Part shown: positions 16,432 through 23,701 of the stretch, piece after piece
How positions within the stretch are numbered: the stretch's first letter is position 1
Layout of the letters: every line of letters begins with the position of its first letter
Assembly: GCA_050248955.1 (NCBI GenBank)
Contig: JBFWRK010000003.1
Location: 62,001-126,000, forward strand
Direction of reading: 5' to 3'
Origin: JBFWRK01 sp050248955
Lineage (GTDB): Bacteria > Actinomycetota > Acidimicrobiia > Acidimicrobiales > Ilumatobacteraceae
Length of the DNA stretch: 64,000 nt
The notes under the pieces: generated by a model
The model's input: the letters and a program-made list of their open reading frames with translations, nothing else
What the model was told of the DNA's origin: nothing
Database searches by the model: none
Program-made: the position numbers and the translations under genes

Positions 16432-17874
16432 GTGCTGTTCGTCGCCAACGAGTTCGCCTGGTTCTTCCTCATCGCCTTGCCACTGGGATGGTTGACCCGT
16501 CCGCACCTCGGACTGTGGAAGATCGCGATGATCCTCGCGGGGCTGGTTTTCTACGGCTGGTGGCGCCACGGCGAGGACGACTGGTGGCTCCTCGGAACGA
16601 TCCCCGGTCGGTACTGCGCCTACCTGCTGCTGTTCGCCGTCGTGAACCACGGTCTCGCAGCGATCGCCGCGGTGTGGCGCCGATCGGGTCGCAGCACGAC
16701 GCCGATCGTGGCCGTGGCCTGCCTGGTCGATCTCGGCGCGTTGTTCTGGTTCAAGTACGCGGAGTGGGCCGCGGGACAGCTCAACGACCGCGTGGGCACA
16801 GACATCCGGTTCGGTCAGATCATCCTGCCGATCGGTGTGTCGTTCATCGCGTTCCAGGCGCTCGGCTACGTGATCGACGTGCACCGCGGCAACCAGGAGC
16901 CGGTGAGCCTCAGCGACTTCACGTCCTACCTGTTGTTCTTCCCGCACATCGTCGCCGGGCCGCTGGTGCGCGTCAGCGAGTTCGTACCGCAGCTCTACCA
17001 GCGCGCCGACCCACGCCGCGTCGACGCGTCGCGGGCGCTGCTCCTCATCGCGTCGGGCTTCATCAAGAAGGTCATCATCTCGTCGTACGTGTTCAAGGAG
17101 ATCGTCGAGCCGGTTTTCGCGAACCCGACCGCGTACGGCGCGCTCGACAACCTCGTTGCCACGTACGCGTACGCGATCCAGATCTACTGCGACTTCTCCG
17201 GTTACACGGACATCGCGATCGGACTCGCGCTGCTGTTGGGCATCCGCTTCCCCCAGAACTTCGACAACCCGTACCGGGCGCTCTCGATCCAGGACTTCTG
17301 GCGGAGGTGGCACATGACGTTGTCGCGTTGGCTGCGCGACTACCTCTACGTCGGGCTCGGCGGCAACCGGCGCGGCGAGGGCCGCACGTACCTGAACCTG
17401 TTCCTCGTGATGTTGATCGGCGGCCTGTGGCACGGCGCCAACACGACGTTCATCATCTGGGGCGCGCTGCACGGCGCGGCGCTCGCCGTCGAGCGCTACT
17501 TCACCGGCCGCTGGCCGCTCGACCTGGGACCGGCGGGTGTGGTCTTCCGCTGGTTGGCGACGTTCCACGTCGTGTGCCTCGGGTGGATCTTCTTCAATGC
17601 GCGGACCACCGGTGTCGCGCTGGACATGATCGGGCAGATCCTCGGCGCGCTCCGCTTCGATGCCGGTCCGTCGACGCAGTTCGTCAGCCTCGGCCTGCTC
17701 GTCGCGATCGTCGTGGTGCTCGCGTGGCAGTTCGTCCCCGACGGCGCCGCGCCCCGTCTGGTGGCTGCGTTCTCGACGCTGCCTGCCATCTCGCAGGGAA
17801 TCATCCTCGGTATGGTGATGGTCGTCTGCTACCGGTTCGGGAGCGTCGACGAGTTCATCTACTTCCAGTTCTGA
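16432..17874 (+). CDS. MBOAT-family membrane O-acyltransferase (AlgI/PatA-like)
   Basis: A 480-residue polytopic membrane protein of the MBOAT family, which passes acyl groups across the membrane for O-acetylation of envelope polymers. The two family histidines are His294 in DFWRRWHMTLSRW and His334 in GGLWHGANTTF. The start at 16432 gives the typical MBOAT opening (LFVANEFAWFF), where family members have an LFNSxEF-like sequence. The SGNH protein that starts 13 bases after its stop is the expected periplasmic partner, as in PatA/PatB and AlgI/AlgJ pairs. The polymer modified (peptidoglycan, wall polysaccharide or secreted glycan) is not shown by the window. Confidence 0.9.
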   Translation: MLFVANEFAWFFLIALPLGWLTRPHLGLWKIAMILAGLVFYGWWRHGEDDWWLLGTIPGRYCAYLLLFAVVNHGLAAIAAVWRRSGRSTTPIVAVACLVDLGALFWFKYAEWAAGQLNDRVGTDIRFGQIILPIGVSFIAFQALGYVIDVHRGNQEPVSLSDFTSYLLFFPHIVAGPLVRVSEFVPQLYQRADPRRVDASRALLLIASGFIKKVIISSYVFKEIVEPVFANPTAYGALDNLVATYAYAIQIYCDFSGYTDIAIGLALLLGIRFPQNFDNPYRALSIQDFWRRWHMTLSRWLRDYLYVGLGGNRRGEGRTYLNLFLVMLIGGLWHGANTTFIIWGALHGAALAVERYFTGRWPLDLGPAGVVFRWLATFHVVCLGWIFFNARTTGVALDMIGQILGALRFDAGPSTQFVSLGLLVAIVVVLAWQFVPDGAAPRLVAAFSTLPAISQGIILGMVMVVCYRFGSVDEFIYFQF

Positions 17875-17887
17875 TGCGCACGCCACG

Positions 17888-18928
17888 ATGAACGATCTCC
17901 GCTACCGCCTCTCCAACCTCCCACGGGCAGCGGGTCCGGCGCGCCGGTTGCCGTCGGGTGCGTACGGCATGCCGGCAGCGAACGCGATCATCGCCACGGT
18001 GGTCGCCATCGGGATGGTCGTCATCGGTTCGTGGCTCGGTGTGATGGACAAGGACCAGGGTGGTGACGCGTCGTCGTTCGACGTGCTTGCTGCGCAGGGC
18101 ACGACCACGACGTCGGCGGTCGGCGGCGTGGCGACCTCGGTCGCCGGCGACGCATCGACGGACGGCACCGATGCCACGGACGCGACCGACGCGACCGACG
18201 CGACCGACCCCACCGAGTCGACTGCCGTGGCCACGACCGTGGCATCGACGACCCCCGACGCTGGTCGCACGCCGACGGAGGACGATCCGCTCCGGCTCTA
18301 CATCGCCGGCGACTCGGACGCCGGAAACCTCGGTCCGCCGCTGCAGCGCGAGCTCGAGAAGACCGGCCTCGTCGACTCCACGCTCGAGTACAAGGTGTCC
18401 AGCGGCCTGACGCGACCCGACTTCTTCGACTGGCCGGCGAAGCTCCAGAGCGATGTCGCGCGGCTCGACCCCGACACCGTCGTCGTCACCTTCGGCGGCA
18501 ACGACGCGCAGGACATGATGCTCGACGGGCGCAGCCAACCCGTCGACTCGGATGCCTGGCGCACGGAGTACGCCCGCCGCGTCGGCGCCGTGATGGACTT
18601 CCTCTCCGCCGACGGGCGCACGCTCATCTGGGTCGGCATCCCGAATGCGAAGAGCGGCGACTTCCGGAACCGGCTCGAGATCCTCGAACAGGTGACCAGG
18701 GCGGAGGCCGAGAAGCGTCCGCAGGTGTTCTACATCGACGTCTGGAACCTGTTCGTCGGGCGCAGCGGCGGCTACGCGGACTTCATCATCGACCCACGTG
18801 ACAACCAGGGAAAGCTCGTGCGCGCCGATGACGGGTTCCATCTCAACCAGACGGGTTCTGACATCCTCGCCCTGACGGTGGCCGAGGTGGTCCGCGCCGA
18901 CATGATGGCGCGCGGCGCAGCCCTCTGA
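17888..18928 (+). CDS. Membrane-anchored SGNH hydrolase-like protein (DUF459 type)
   Basis: A 346-residue protein with one N-terminal TM helix (~30-52), a low-complexity Thr/Ala/Asp linker with DAT repeats (~60-130) and an extracytoplasmic SGNH domain. The catalytic elements are visible: block I GDSD at 141-144 (Ser143), block III GGND at 203-206, and the Asp-His pair in DDGFHLN (Asp315, His318). It follows the MBOAT gene by 13 bases and is expected to accept the acyl group and transfer it to, or remove it from, an extracellular glycan. The DAT repeat DNA at about 18165-18212 is tandem and may vary in number. Confidence 0.85.
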   Translation: MNDLRYRLSNLPRAAGPARRLPSGAYGMPAANAIIATVVAIGMVVIGSWLGVMDKDQGGDASSFDVLAAQGTTTTSAVGGVATSVAGDASTDGTDATDATDATDATDPTESTAVATTVASTTPDAGRTPTEDDPLRLYIAGDSDAGNLGPPLQRELEKTGLVDSTLEYKVSSGLTRPDFFDWPAKLQSDVARLDPDTVVVTFGGNDAQDMMLDGRSQPVDSDAWRTEYARRVGAVMDFLSADGRTLIWVGIPNAKSGDFRNRLEILEQVTRAEAEKRPQVFYIDVWNLFVGRSGGYADFIIDPRDNQGKLVRADDGFHLNQTGSDILALTVAEVVRADMMARGAAL

Positions 18929-18973
18929 CCCCGCCGCCTCACCCAATGCCGCCTCACCCAGTGCCGAGTCGGA

Positions 18974-19756
18974 CTACTGCTGCCGGCCGCGGTCCATGAT
19001 CGCCGCCCTGCGCTCGGCGACCTTGGCCGGATCGAACGTCGCGCCACGCCACGCGGCACCGTCACGGGCCTCGATCGCCCAACCAGCGGACTCCGCCGTC
19101 ACCTCGGCGTAGGTGCGCCGGATCTGGCGGACGCCTGCCTGGTCGTTGCCGATGATGTCGCGGGCGAGCCCGCGGGTGAACTGGAGCAGCTCCTCGTGCG
19201 GAACGACGTGGTTGACGAGCCCGAAGTGGAGCGCCTCCTCCGCGGACAGGAAGTTGCCCGTGAAGCTCATCTCCCGCGCCCGGCGCACTCCGATCGCTTC
19301 CGGCAACAGCACCGTGAGACCCCACCCGGGCATCACGCCGACGCGGGAGTGCGTGTCGCCGAACTTCGCACGCTCACTGGCGACGAGGAAGTCGCAGTTC
19401 AGCGCGAGCTCGAAGCCACCCGTGACCGCGACGCCGTTGATCGCTCCGATCAGCGGCTTGTCGATGCGCGGGAAGGGGCCACGGACACCGTCGCGATTCG
19501 GTGAGCCGTCGGCGCCCGAGCCGCCCAGGTTGCCGGCGGTGTCGCCGAGCTCTTTCAGGTCGAGCCCCGCACAGAACGCCGGGTCCGTGCCGGTGAGGAC
19601 CACGACGTCGACGTCGTCGCGGCTGTCGGCCTCCTTCATCAGCGCCGGCAGCAGTCGCAACACCTCGCTCGACAAGGCGTTGCGGGCCGCCGGACGGTTC
19701 AGCGTGACGGTGGCGATCCGGTCAACCACCTCGAGGAGCACGACGTCGTCGGACAT
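18974..19756 (-). CDS. Enoyl-CoA hydratase/isomerase family protein
   Basis: A 260-residue crotonase-fold protein. The CoA-binding segment FCAGLDLKELG and the oxyanion-hole region AVTGGFELALNCDF are present. The catalytic-loop segment reads HSRVGVMPGWGL, in which one of the two classical catalytic glutamates is replaced; many non-hydratase members do this. It may therefore be a hydratase with a single carboxylate or a different CoA-processing member. The start at 19756 is chosen on family length, with a CACGAT hexamer 6 bases upstream. It is a single-gene unit, not linked to beta-oxidation genes. Confidence 0.8.
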   Translation of the reverse strand: MSDDVVLLEVVDRIATVTLNRPAARNALSSEVLRLLPALMKEADSRDDVDVVVLTGTDPAFCAGLDLKELGDTAGNLGGSGADGSPNRDGVRGPFPRIDKPLIGAINGVAVTGGFELALNCDFLVASERAKFGDTHSRVGVMPGWGLTVLLPEAIGVRRAREMSFTGNFLSAEEALHFGLVNHVVPHEELLQFTRGLARDIIGNDQAGVRQIRRTYAEVTAESAGWAIEARDGAAWRGATFDPAKVAERRAAIMDRGRQQ

Positions 19757-19865
19757 CCAGCCATCGTGCCACGTACCTCGCCCGAGCCCACTGCCCGACG
19801 TGTGCGCTGCGCACCTGTCAGCCCATCCCTCGTCGACCGCCTCCCGCACCCGTGTCTCTGGGCGT

Positions 19866-19904
19866 GTTCACATGAGATCAACAGATCGTGGATCTCAGGT
19901 GAAC
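19866..19904. repeat. 39-bp palindromic repeat, copy 1
   Basis: Begins GTTCACATGAGATCAAC and ends with the near-complement GATCTCAGGTGAAC, forming a hairpin or operator-like dyad. It aligns without gaps to the 39-base copy at 21026-21064. The two copies bracket the AbiEi/DUF559-type gene. Confidence 0.7.
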
Positions 19905-19975
19905 AAGGCGATCTGTTCGTGCGGCTCAGGCGGCTCAGGCGCCACAGACCGCTCGCCGCTCGGGCTGCTCGCGGC

Positions 19976-20884
19976 TCAGGTGACGATCGCGGCGAGCGCC
20001 CGGCGGAGCTGCGCCACGACCCAGTCGGGCCGTTCGCGCACGTCTTTGTTGGTGAAGGTCAGCACGTGGAGCCCGGCGATGGTCAGCTCCGTGTGTCGTT
20101 GCGCATCACGCTGGCGCTGGCGTCGCGACGCATGAGTGCCGTGCCCCGCGACCTCCACGACTACTCGTCCGAAGCGGCAGTCGACGCGTGCAATCGTCCG
20201 GCCACCCTGTCGATGGACCACCTGGAGCTGTGGTTCGGCGAGTCCGGCTCGGCGCACGAGCCGGACGAAGTCCCGCTCCAGTCTGCTCTCGACGCCCGCC
20301 ACGCCGAGCACCCGCTCGAGCAGGGCTGCGCCGGCGAGGCCAGGTCCTCGCGCGGAGGCGAACCGGCGGCGCAGGTACGCCGGGGAGGTCCATCCCGAGC
20401 GGATCGCCGAGTCGATCGCGTCCTCGAGTTCGCGCTCCTGCCAGCCGTATCGCGCAGCATCGATGATCAGTCGAGTCGCGGCGACGACTGGCATGCCGTC
20501 GACGATCACCTTGTCGGCCGACGACAGCCGGAGCCGGCTCGTGTGGACGGTGCCCACCGTGGTCCGGTTGCGGAGGGCGAACGGAACGAGGAACTCGACC
20601 GAGCCCGGAACGAAGCCGTCGAGGCCGAGCAGGGCCGCCCCGGCGCGACCAGTCACCAACGCGCGCGGCCCGAGATCGCCGAGACCGGCGACGAGCTGGC
20701 CGTGCCAGGTGACGGGCGCGCCGGCGAAGCGGAAGCTCGCCCTGCCCACGGACTCGATCACTCCCCGCGAGACGAGCTGTGCCTGCCACGCGTCGCTCAC
20801 CTCCATCGCCCGCGCCTCGACAGTCGTGAAGATGCCGTGCCGGTCGGCCGCTGTGGCGGCGAGTCGCTGGAGGCGTTCGTCCAT
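19976..20884 (-). CDS. AbiEi-like N-terminal / DUF559-like C-terminal protein (possible nuclease)
   Basis: A 302-residue protein of a family common in actinomycetes and poorly understood. The N-terminal ~60 residues resemble the winged-helix start of AbiEi-type antitoxins (FTTVEARAMEVSDAW then GRASFRFAG). The middle carries the RALVTGRAGAALLGLDG segment. The C-terminal ~110 residues look like a DUF559/Vsr-like PD-(D/E)XK fold, with Glu-rich ESRLERDFVRLVRRAG, then ARVDCRFGRVVVEVAG and a final VLTFTNKDVRERP. The Asp and Glu of the core are kept, but no obvious catalytic Lys follows. No AbiEii toxin is adjacent. It lies between two palindromes and has two 13-bp triplicate repeats upstream. Confidence 0.7.
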   Translation of the reverse strand: MDERLQRLAATAADRHGIFTTVEARAMEVSDAWQAQLVSRGVIESVGRASFRFAGAPVTWHGQLVAGLGDLGPRALVTGRAGAALLGLDGFVPGSVEFLVPFALRNRTTVGTVHTSRLRLSSADKVIVDGMPVVAATRLIIDAARYGWQERELEDAIDSAIRSGWTSPAYLRRRFASARGPGLAGAALLERVLGVAGVESRLERDFVRLVRRAGLAEPQLQVVHRQGGRTIARVDCRFGRVVVEVAGHGTHASRRQRQRDAQRHTELTIAGLHVLTFTNKDVRERPDWVVAQLRRALAAIVT

Positions 20885-20911
20885 GGCGTCGCATCATCTG
20901 CAAGGGGTGTC

Positions 20912-20950
20912 GCGCTGTTCCCCGGCGCTGTTCCCCGGCGCTGTTCCCTT
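20912..20950. repeat. 13-bp tandem repeat, three units
   Basis: GCGCTGTTCCCCG at 20912-20924 and 20925-20937, then a variant ending CTT at 20938-20950. It starts 28 bases before the ATG of the AbiEi-like gene on the other strand. Confidence 0.8.
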
Positions 20951-20964
20951 GCGCTGCGCAGCGA

Positions 20965-21003
20965 CACCGTTCAGCGGCACCGTTCAGCGGCACCGTTCAG
21001 CGG
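20965..21003. repeat. Second 13-bp tandem repeat, three exact units
   Basis: CACCGTTCAGCGG repeated exactly at 20965, 20978 and 20991. Same unit length as the neighbouring array but a different sequence. Confidence 0.85.
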
Positions 21004-21025
21004 CGTTGCCCCCCGGCGCGCTCGT

Positions 21026-21064
21026 GTTCACCTGAGATCAACGATCCGTAGATCTGACGTGAAC
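21026..21064. repeat. 39-bp palindromic repeat, copy 2
   Basis: Begins GTTCACCTGAGATCAAC and ends GATCTGACGTGAAC, an imperfect dyad matching copy 1 at 19866-19904 in length and in both arms. Confidence 0.7.
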
Positions 21065-21163
21065 ATGCCTTCAGGAACGGCCGGGCTGGGCGCCGCACGG
21101 GGGCGCGGCGCGACAGGGGGGAAGAAGGCGGCGCTGGGGGCGGAGGCGCGGCCGGCGAGACGG

Positions 21164-21772
21164 TTACTCGGCTTCCTCGCTGGGGAGGAACTCGAGCTTG
21201 AGATCACCGAGACGCACGAGCATCGACGCGATCCAGCCACCGAGTGCGCCGAAGTGCTCGTCGAGGAGCTTGCTCGATCCGTCGGCGAGCGTCTCCTCGG
21301 CGAGTTCGTAAAGCCCTTCGTAGGTGATCTCGATCGCGTACTCGGGCGTCAGCGCGGCATCGTTGAAGTAGCCGATCTCGACCGTCGCCCCTGCCCGTTC
21401 GAGACGCTCGTTGCCGATCGGCGGGCTCGACTCGGGCAACAGCTGCTGGACCGCCGACGGCTCGGGCTGGTGCGCGAGCCGCTGCACCCGGAACACGATC
21501 TCCATCTCGACGACCGGCGGTTCCTCGAACACCTCGTCGACGTACCACCGGCGGTACGACGTCTGGCTCCACGTCGGCCAGTCGAAGTTGATGTGCGCCA
21601 CCACTCGTGGCGGCTGCCCTTCGCCAGGCAACCCGTAGCTCGTCTCCCAGGTGAGGTCGCCGAGCAGCACATCGACCTGGAAGTGCTCCTCGAACGCCTG
21701 ACGCTCGAGGAAAGCGCCCTCGAACGCCTCCCGGAGCGCGCTGATGGCGTCGGTGAAGACGTGGTCGAGCAT
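21164..21772 (-). CDS. Hypothetical protein, unrecognised
   Basis: A 202-residue acidic, soluble protein without signal peptide or TM helix. I do not recognise a family. Visible features are an N-terminal helical segment (LREAFEGAFLERQAFEEHF), a Trp/Tyr-rich middle (PTWSQTSYRRWYVDEVFEEP) suggesting a beta sheet, and a Glu-rich C-terminal end. It starts 12 bases after the Nudix stop on the same strand, so the two are probably cotranscribed. Codon usage is like the neighbours, which supports a real gene. Confidence 0.6.
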   Translation of the reverse strand: MLDHVFTDAISALREAFEGAFLERQAFEEHFQVDVLLGDLTWETSYGLPGEGQPPRVVAHINFDWPTWSQTSYRRWYVDEVFEEPPVVEMEIVFRVQRLAHQPEPSAVQQLLPESSPPIGNERLERAGATVEIGYFNDAALTPEYAIEITYEGLYELAEETLADGSSKLLDEHFGALGGWIASMLVRLGDLKLEFLPSEEAE

Positions 21773-21784
21773 GTGGAGCGGAGG

Positions 21785-22462
21785 CTACTGCTCCGGCGGA
21801 TCGTGGTGGGTCCGCTCGTAGCGGCTGACCCGCATCCCGACCAGGGTGGCGCGGTGCCGCGCGCCGGGCGATCCGGCATCGCCCGTGTCGTAGCCGGCGT
21901 CGCCGTGCCAGAGCAGGAACGTGTCCTCGCCGTGGCGCGCCGGCCGGGTGACGAAGTGCTCGATGCCATGGCGCGGCCCCGCGGCCAGGGCGGCGACGTC
22001 GGTGAACTCTGCGAGCTGGTGCAGGGTCACGTAGGTCGGTGGCGCGATCGGCAGCCCGCCCTCGAGCGCCGCTGTCGGGCGCACCCAGGCGTGGTCGACG
22101 ATCTCGTGACCGTCCACCGCGATCGATTCGCCGGTCCACGGCGCGAGGAAGAACCACGTCGAGAATCGGCGCGGGGTGATCGCCGGTGGCGTCCAGTGCG
22201 CCCAGGTCACGAGCGATTCGTGGGTGACGGCCAGCGCAACCTCTTCGGCGGCCTCACGAACCGCGGCGTGGCGGGCGCGGGCGAGCTCGTCCTCGCCGGG
22301 GTCGGTCGGATCGACACGACCACCGGGGAACACCCACATGCCGGCGAACGCGCCCACCTCGCTCCGCTTCAGCAGCAGGACCTCGATTCCCGGTCGACCG
22401 TCACGTACGACGACGACCGTCGCTGCGGGAACCGCTGGCGGGAGCTCGTCGGTCGTGGCCAT
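21785..22462 (-). CDS. Nudix hydrolase
   Basis: A 225-residue Nudix pyrophosphatase. The box is GGRVDP, then a spacer, then REAAEEVAL, with the metal-binding glutamates kept but a longer spacer than the 23-residue canonical motif. This stretched form, with an FPGGRVDP start, is known from NUDT19-like enzymes that hydrolyse CoA-type substrates. The C-terminal FLLWHGDAGYD region is variable. The start at 22462 falls next to a CCGATGC / GCATCGG inverted repeat that could be an operator or overlap the -10 region. The actual substrate is unknown. Confidence 0.82.
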   Translation of the reverse strand: MATTDELPPAVPAATVVVVRDGRPGIEVLLLKRSEVGAFAGMWVFPGGRVDPTDPGEDELARARHAAVREAAEEVALAVTHESLVTWAHWTPPAITPRRFSTWFFLAPWTGESIAVDGHEIVDHAWVRPTAALEGGLPIAPPTYVTLHQLAEFTDVAALAAGPRHGIEHFVTRPARHGEDTFLLWHGDAGYDTGDAGSPGARHRATLVGMRVSRYERTHHDPPEQ

Positions 22463-22531
22463 CGCCCGATGCTTAGCATCGGGGCCGCCGCATCGGGCAG
22501 CCCGGCGACGACGCCGTGGCATCGTGGGTGG

Positions 22532-22945
22532 ATGAACACGCCGATCACCCCCGGTTCGATCGCTCCGCCGGCCGCCAGCTACGAGCTCGCGATGCTGGTC
22601 CCCGCGCAGTCGGAGCTCGTGTACACCTCGGGCATCGTCGGCAACCGACCAGACGGCTCGATCGCCGACGACATCGGGGAACAGGCCGCCGAGATGTGGC
22701 GCAGCATCGGCGCGATCCTCGCCGAGGCGGGCTTCGCCCCTGCCGACATCGTCTCGTACACGACGTACGCAGTCGTCGGCCACGATCTCTCCCGCGTGAT
22801 GGCAGCGCGGGACGCGTTCCTCGGCGACCATCGCGCCGCATCCACGCTCGTGCCCGTGCCCGCGTTGGCGCGGCCCGAGTGGAAGGTCGAGGTCGCCGTC
22901 GTAGCTGCTCGATCCGAAGCCACCAGTGGCAGAATCCGAGCATGA
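22532..22945 (+). CDS. RidA (YjgF/YER057c) family protein
   Basis: A 137-residue homologue of the reactive-intermediate deaminases that hydrolyse enamine/imine intermediates. The family pattern is visible: LVYTSGIVGNRPDG near residue 30, the internal QAAEMWRSIGAILAEAG helix, and the C-terminal VPVPALARPEWKVEVAVVA strand with the Arg/Glu pair that forms the pocket. It overlaps the next gene by 4 bases (ATGA) and so is coupled to an enoyl-CoA hydratase homologue. A CATCGT hexamer lies 6 bases before the ATG. The precise substrate is not inferable. Confidence 0.85.
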   Translation: MNTPITPGSIAPPAASYELAMLVPAQSELVYTSGIVGNRPDGSIADDIGEQAAEMWRSIGAILAEAGFAPADIVSYTTYAVVGHDLSRVMAARDAFLGDHRAASTLVPVPALARPEWKVEVAVVAARSEATSGRIRA

Positions 22946-23700
22946 GCCTGGTCCTCGTCGAGATCGCCGACCGCGTCGCCACGCTGACGCTGAACAACCC
23001 AGCGGAGCGCAACACCCTCACGCAGTCGATGGTCGAGGAGATCCTCAGCGCCATGGACGTCATCGAGTCGGACGAGGAGGTCGGCGCGATCGTCGTCACC
23101 GGTGCACCTCCGGCGTTCTGCGCCGGGGCGAACCTCGGCAACCTCGCAGAGGCGACCGAGCGCAGCCTCGGCAACGTCTACGAGGGCTTCCTGCGCATCG
23201 CCCGCAGCCAGTTGCCGACCCTCGCCGCGGTGAACGGCGCAGCCGTCGGCGCCGGGATGAACCTGGCGCTCGGCTGCGACGTCCGCCTCGCCGGCAGGAA
23301 GGCGAAGTTCGACACCCGTTTCCTGCAGATCGGGATCCACCCGGGCGGCGGCCACACGTGGATGCTCCGGCGCATCGCCGGTCCACAGACCGCGATGGCC
23401 GCGGTCGTGTTCGGCGAGGTCATGGACGGCATGGAGGCCGAACGGGTCGGGCTCGTGCACCGGTGCGTCGACGACGACGCGCTGCTCGCCGCCGCGCACG
23501 AGATGGCGAAGCGCGCCGCCGCTGCACCCCGTGAGCTCTCGATGACCGTCAAGCAGACGATCAAGGACATGGCCGACGTGCGCGAGCACCCGGCGGCGGT
23601 GAAGCGCGAGCTCGATCCCCAGCTGTGGAGCACCCGCCAGCCGTGGTTCGCGGAGCGCATCGCCGCGCTGCAGGCCAAGATCTCCTCGAAGCCGTCCTGA
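22942..23700 (+). CDS. Enoyl-CoA hydratase/isomerase family protein
   Basis: A 252-residue crotonase-fold protein: FCAGANLGNLAEATE (CoA/oxyanion), AAVNGAAVGAGMNLALGCDVRLA (oxyanion hole), and FLQIGIHPGGGHTWMLRRIAG in place of the classical catalytic segment. The first catalytic Glu position is again not a carboxylate, so hydratase activity is uncertain. It is translationally coupled to the RidA gene before it, and the DUF885 gene begins one base after its stop, so all three form one operon. Degradation of an acyl-CoA or amino-acid-derived compound would fit, but this is inference. Confidence 0.82.
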   Translation: MSLVLVEIADRVATLTLNNPAERNTLTQSMVEEILSAMDVIESDEEVGAIVVTGAPPAFCAGANLGNLAEATERSLGNVYEGFLRIARSQLPTLAAVNGAAVGAGMNLALGCDVRLAGRKAKFDTRFLQIGIHPGGGHTWMLRRIAGPQTAMAAVVFGEVMDGMEAERVGLVHRCVDDDALLAAAHEMAKRAAAAPRELSMTVKQTIKDMADVREHPAAVKRELDPQLWSTRQPWFAERIAALQAKISSKPS

Positions 23701-23701
23701 C

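Noticed and set aside
19976..20884. Complete AbiE toxin-antitoxin pair
   Set aside because: Only the AbiEi-like/DUF559-like gene is present; no AbiEii nucleotidyltransferase gene is adjacent on either strand.
19766..22531. Long open frame on the plus strand upstream of the RidA start
   Set aside because: It is in frame with RidA but crosses three minus-strand genes and both palindromes; the family start is at 22532.
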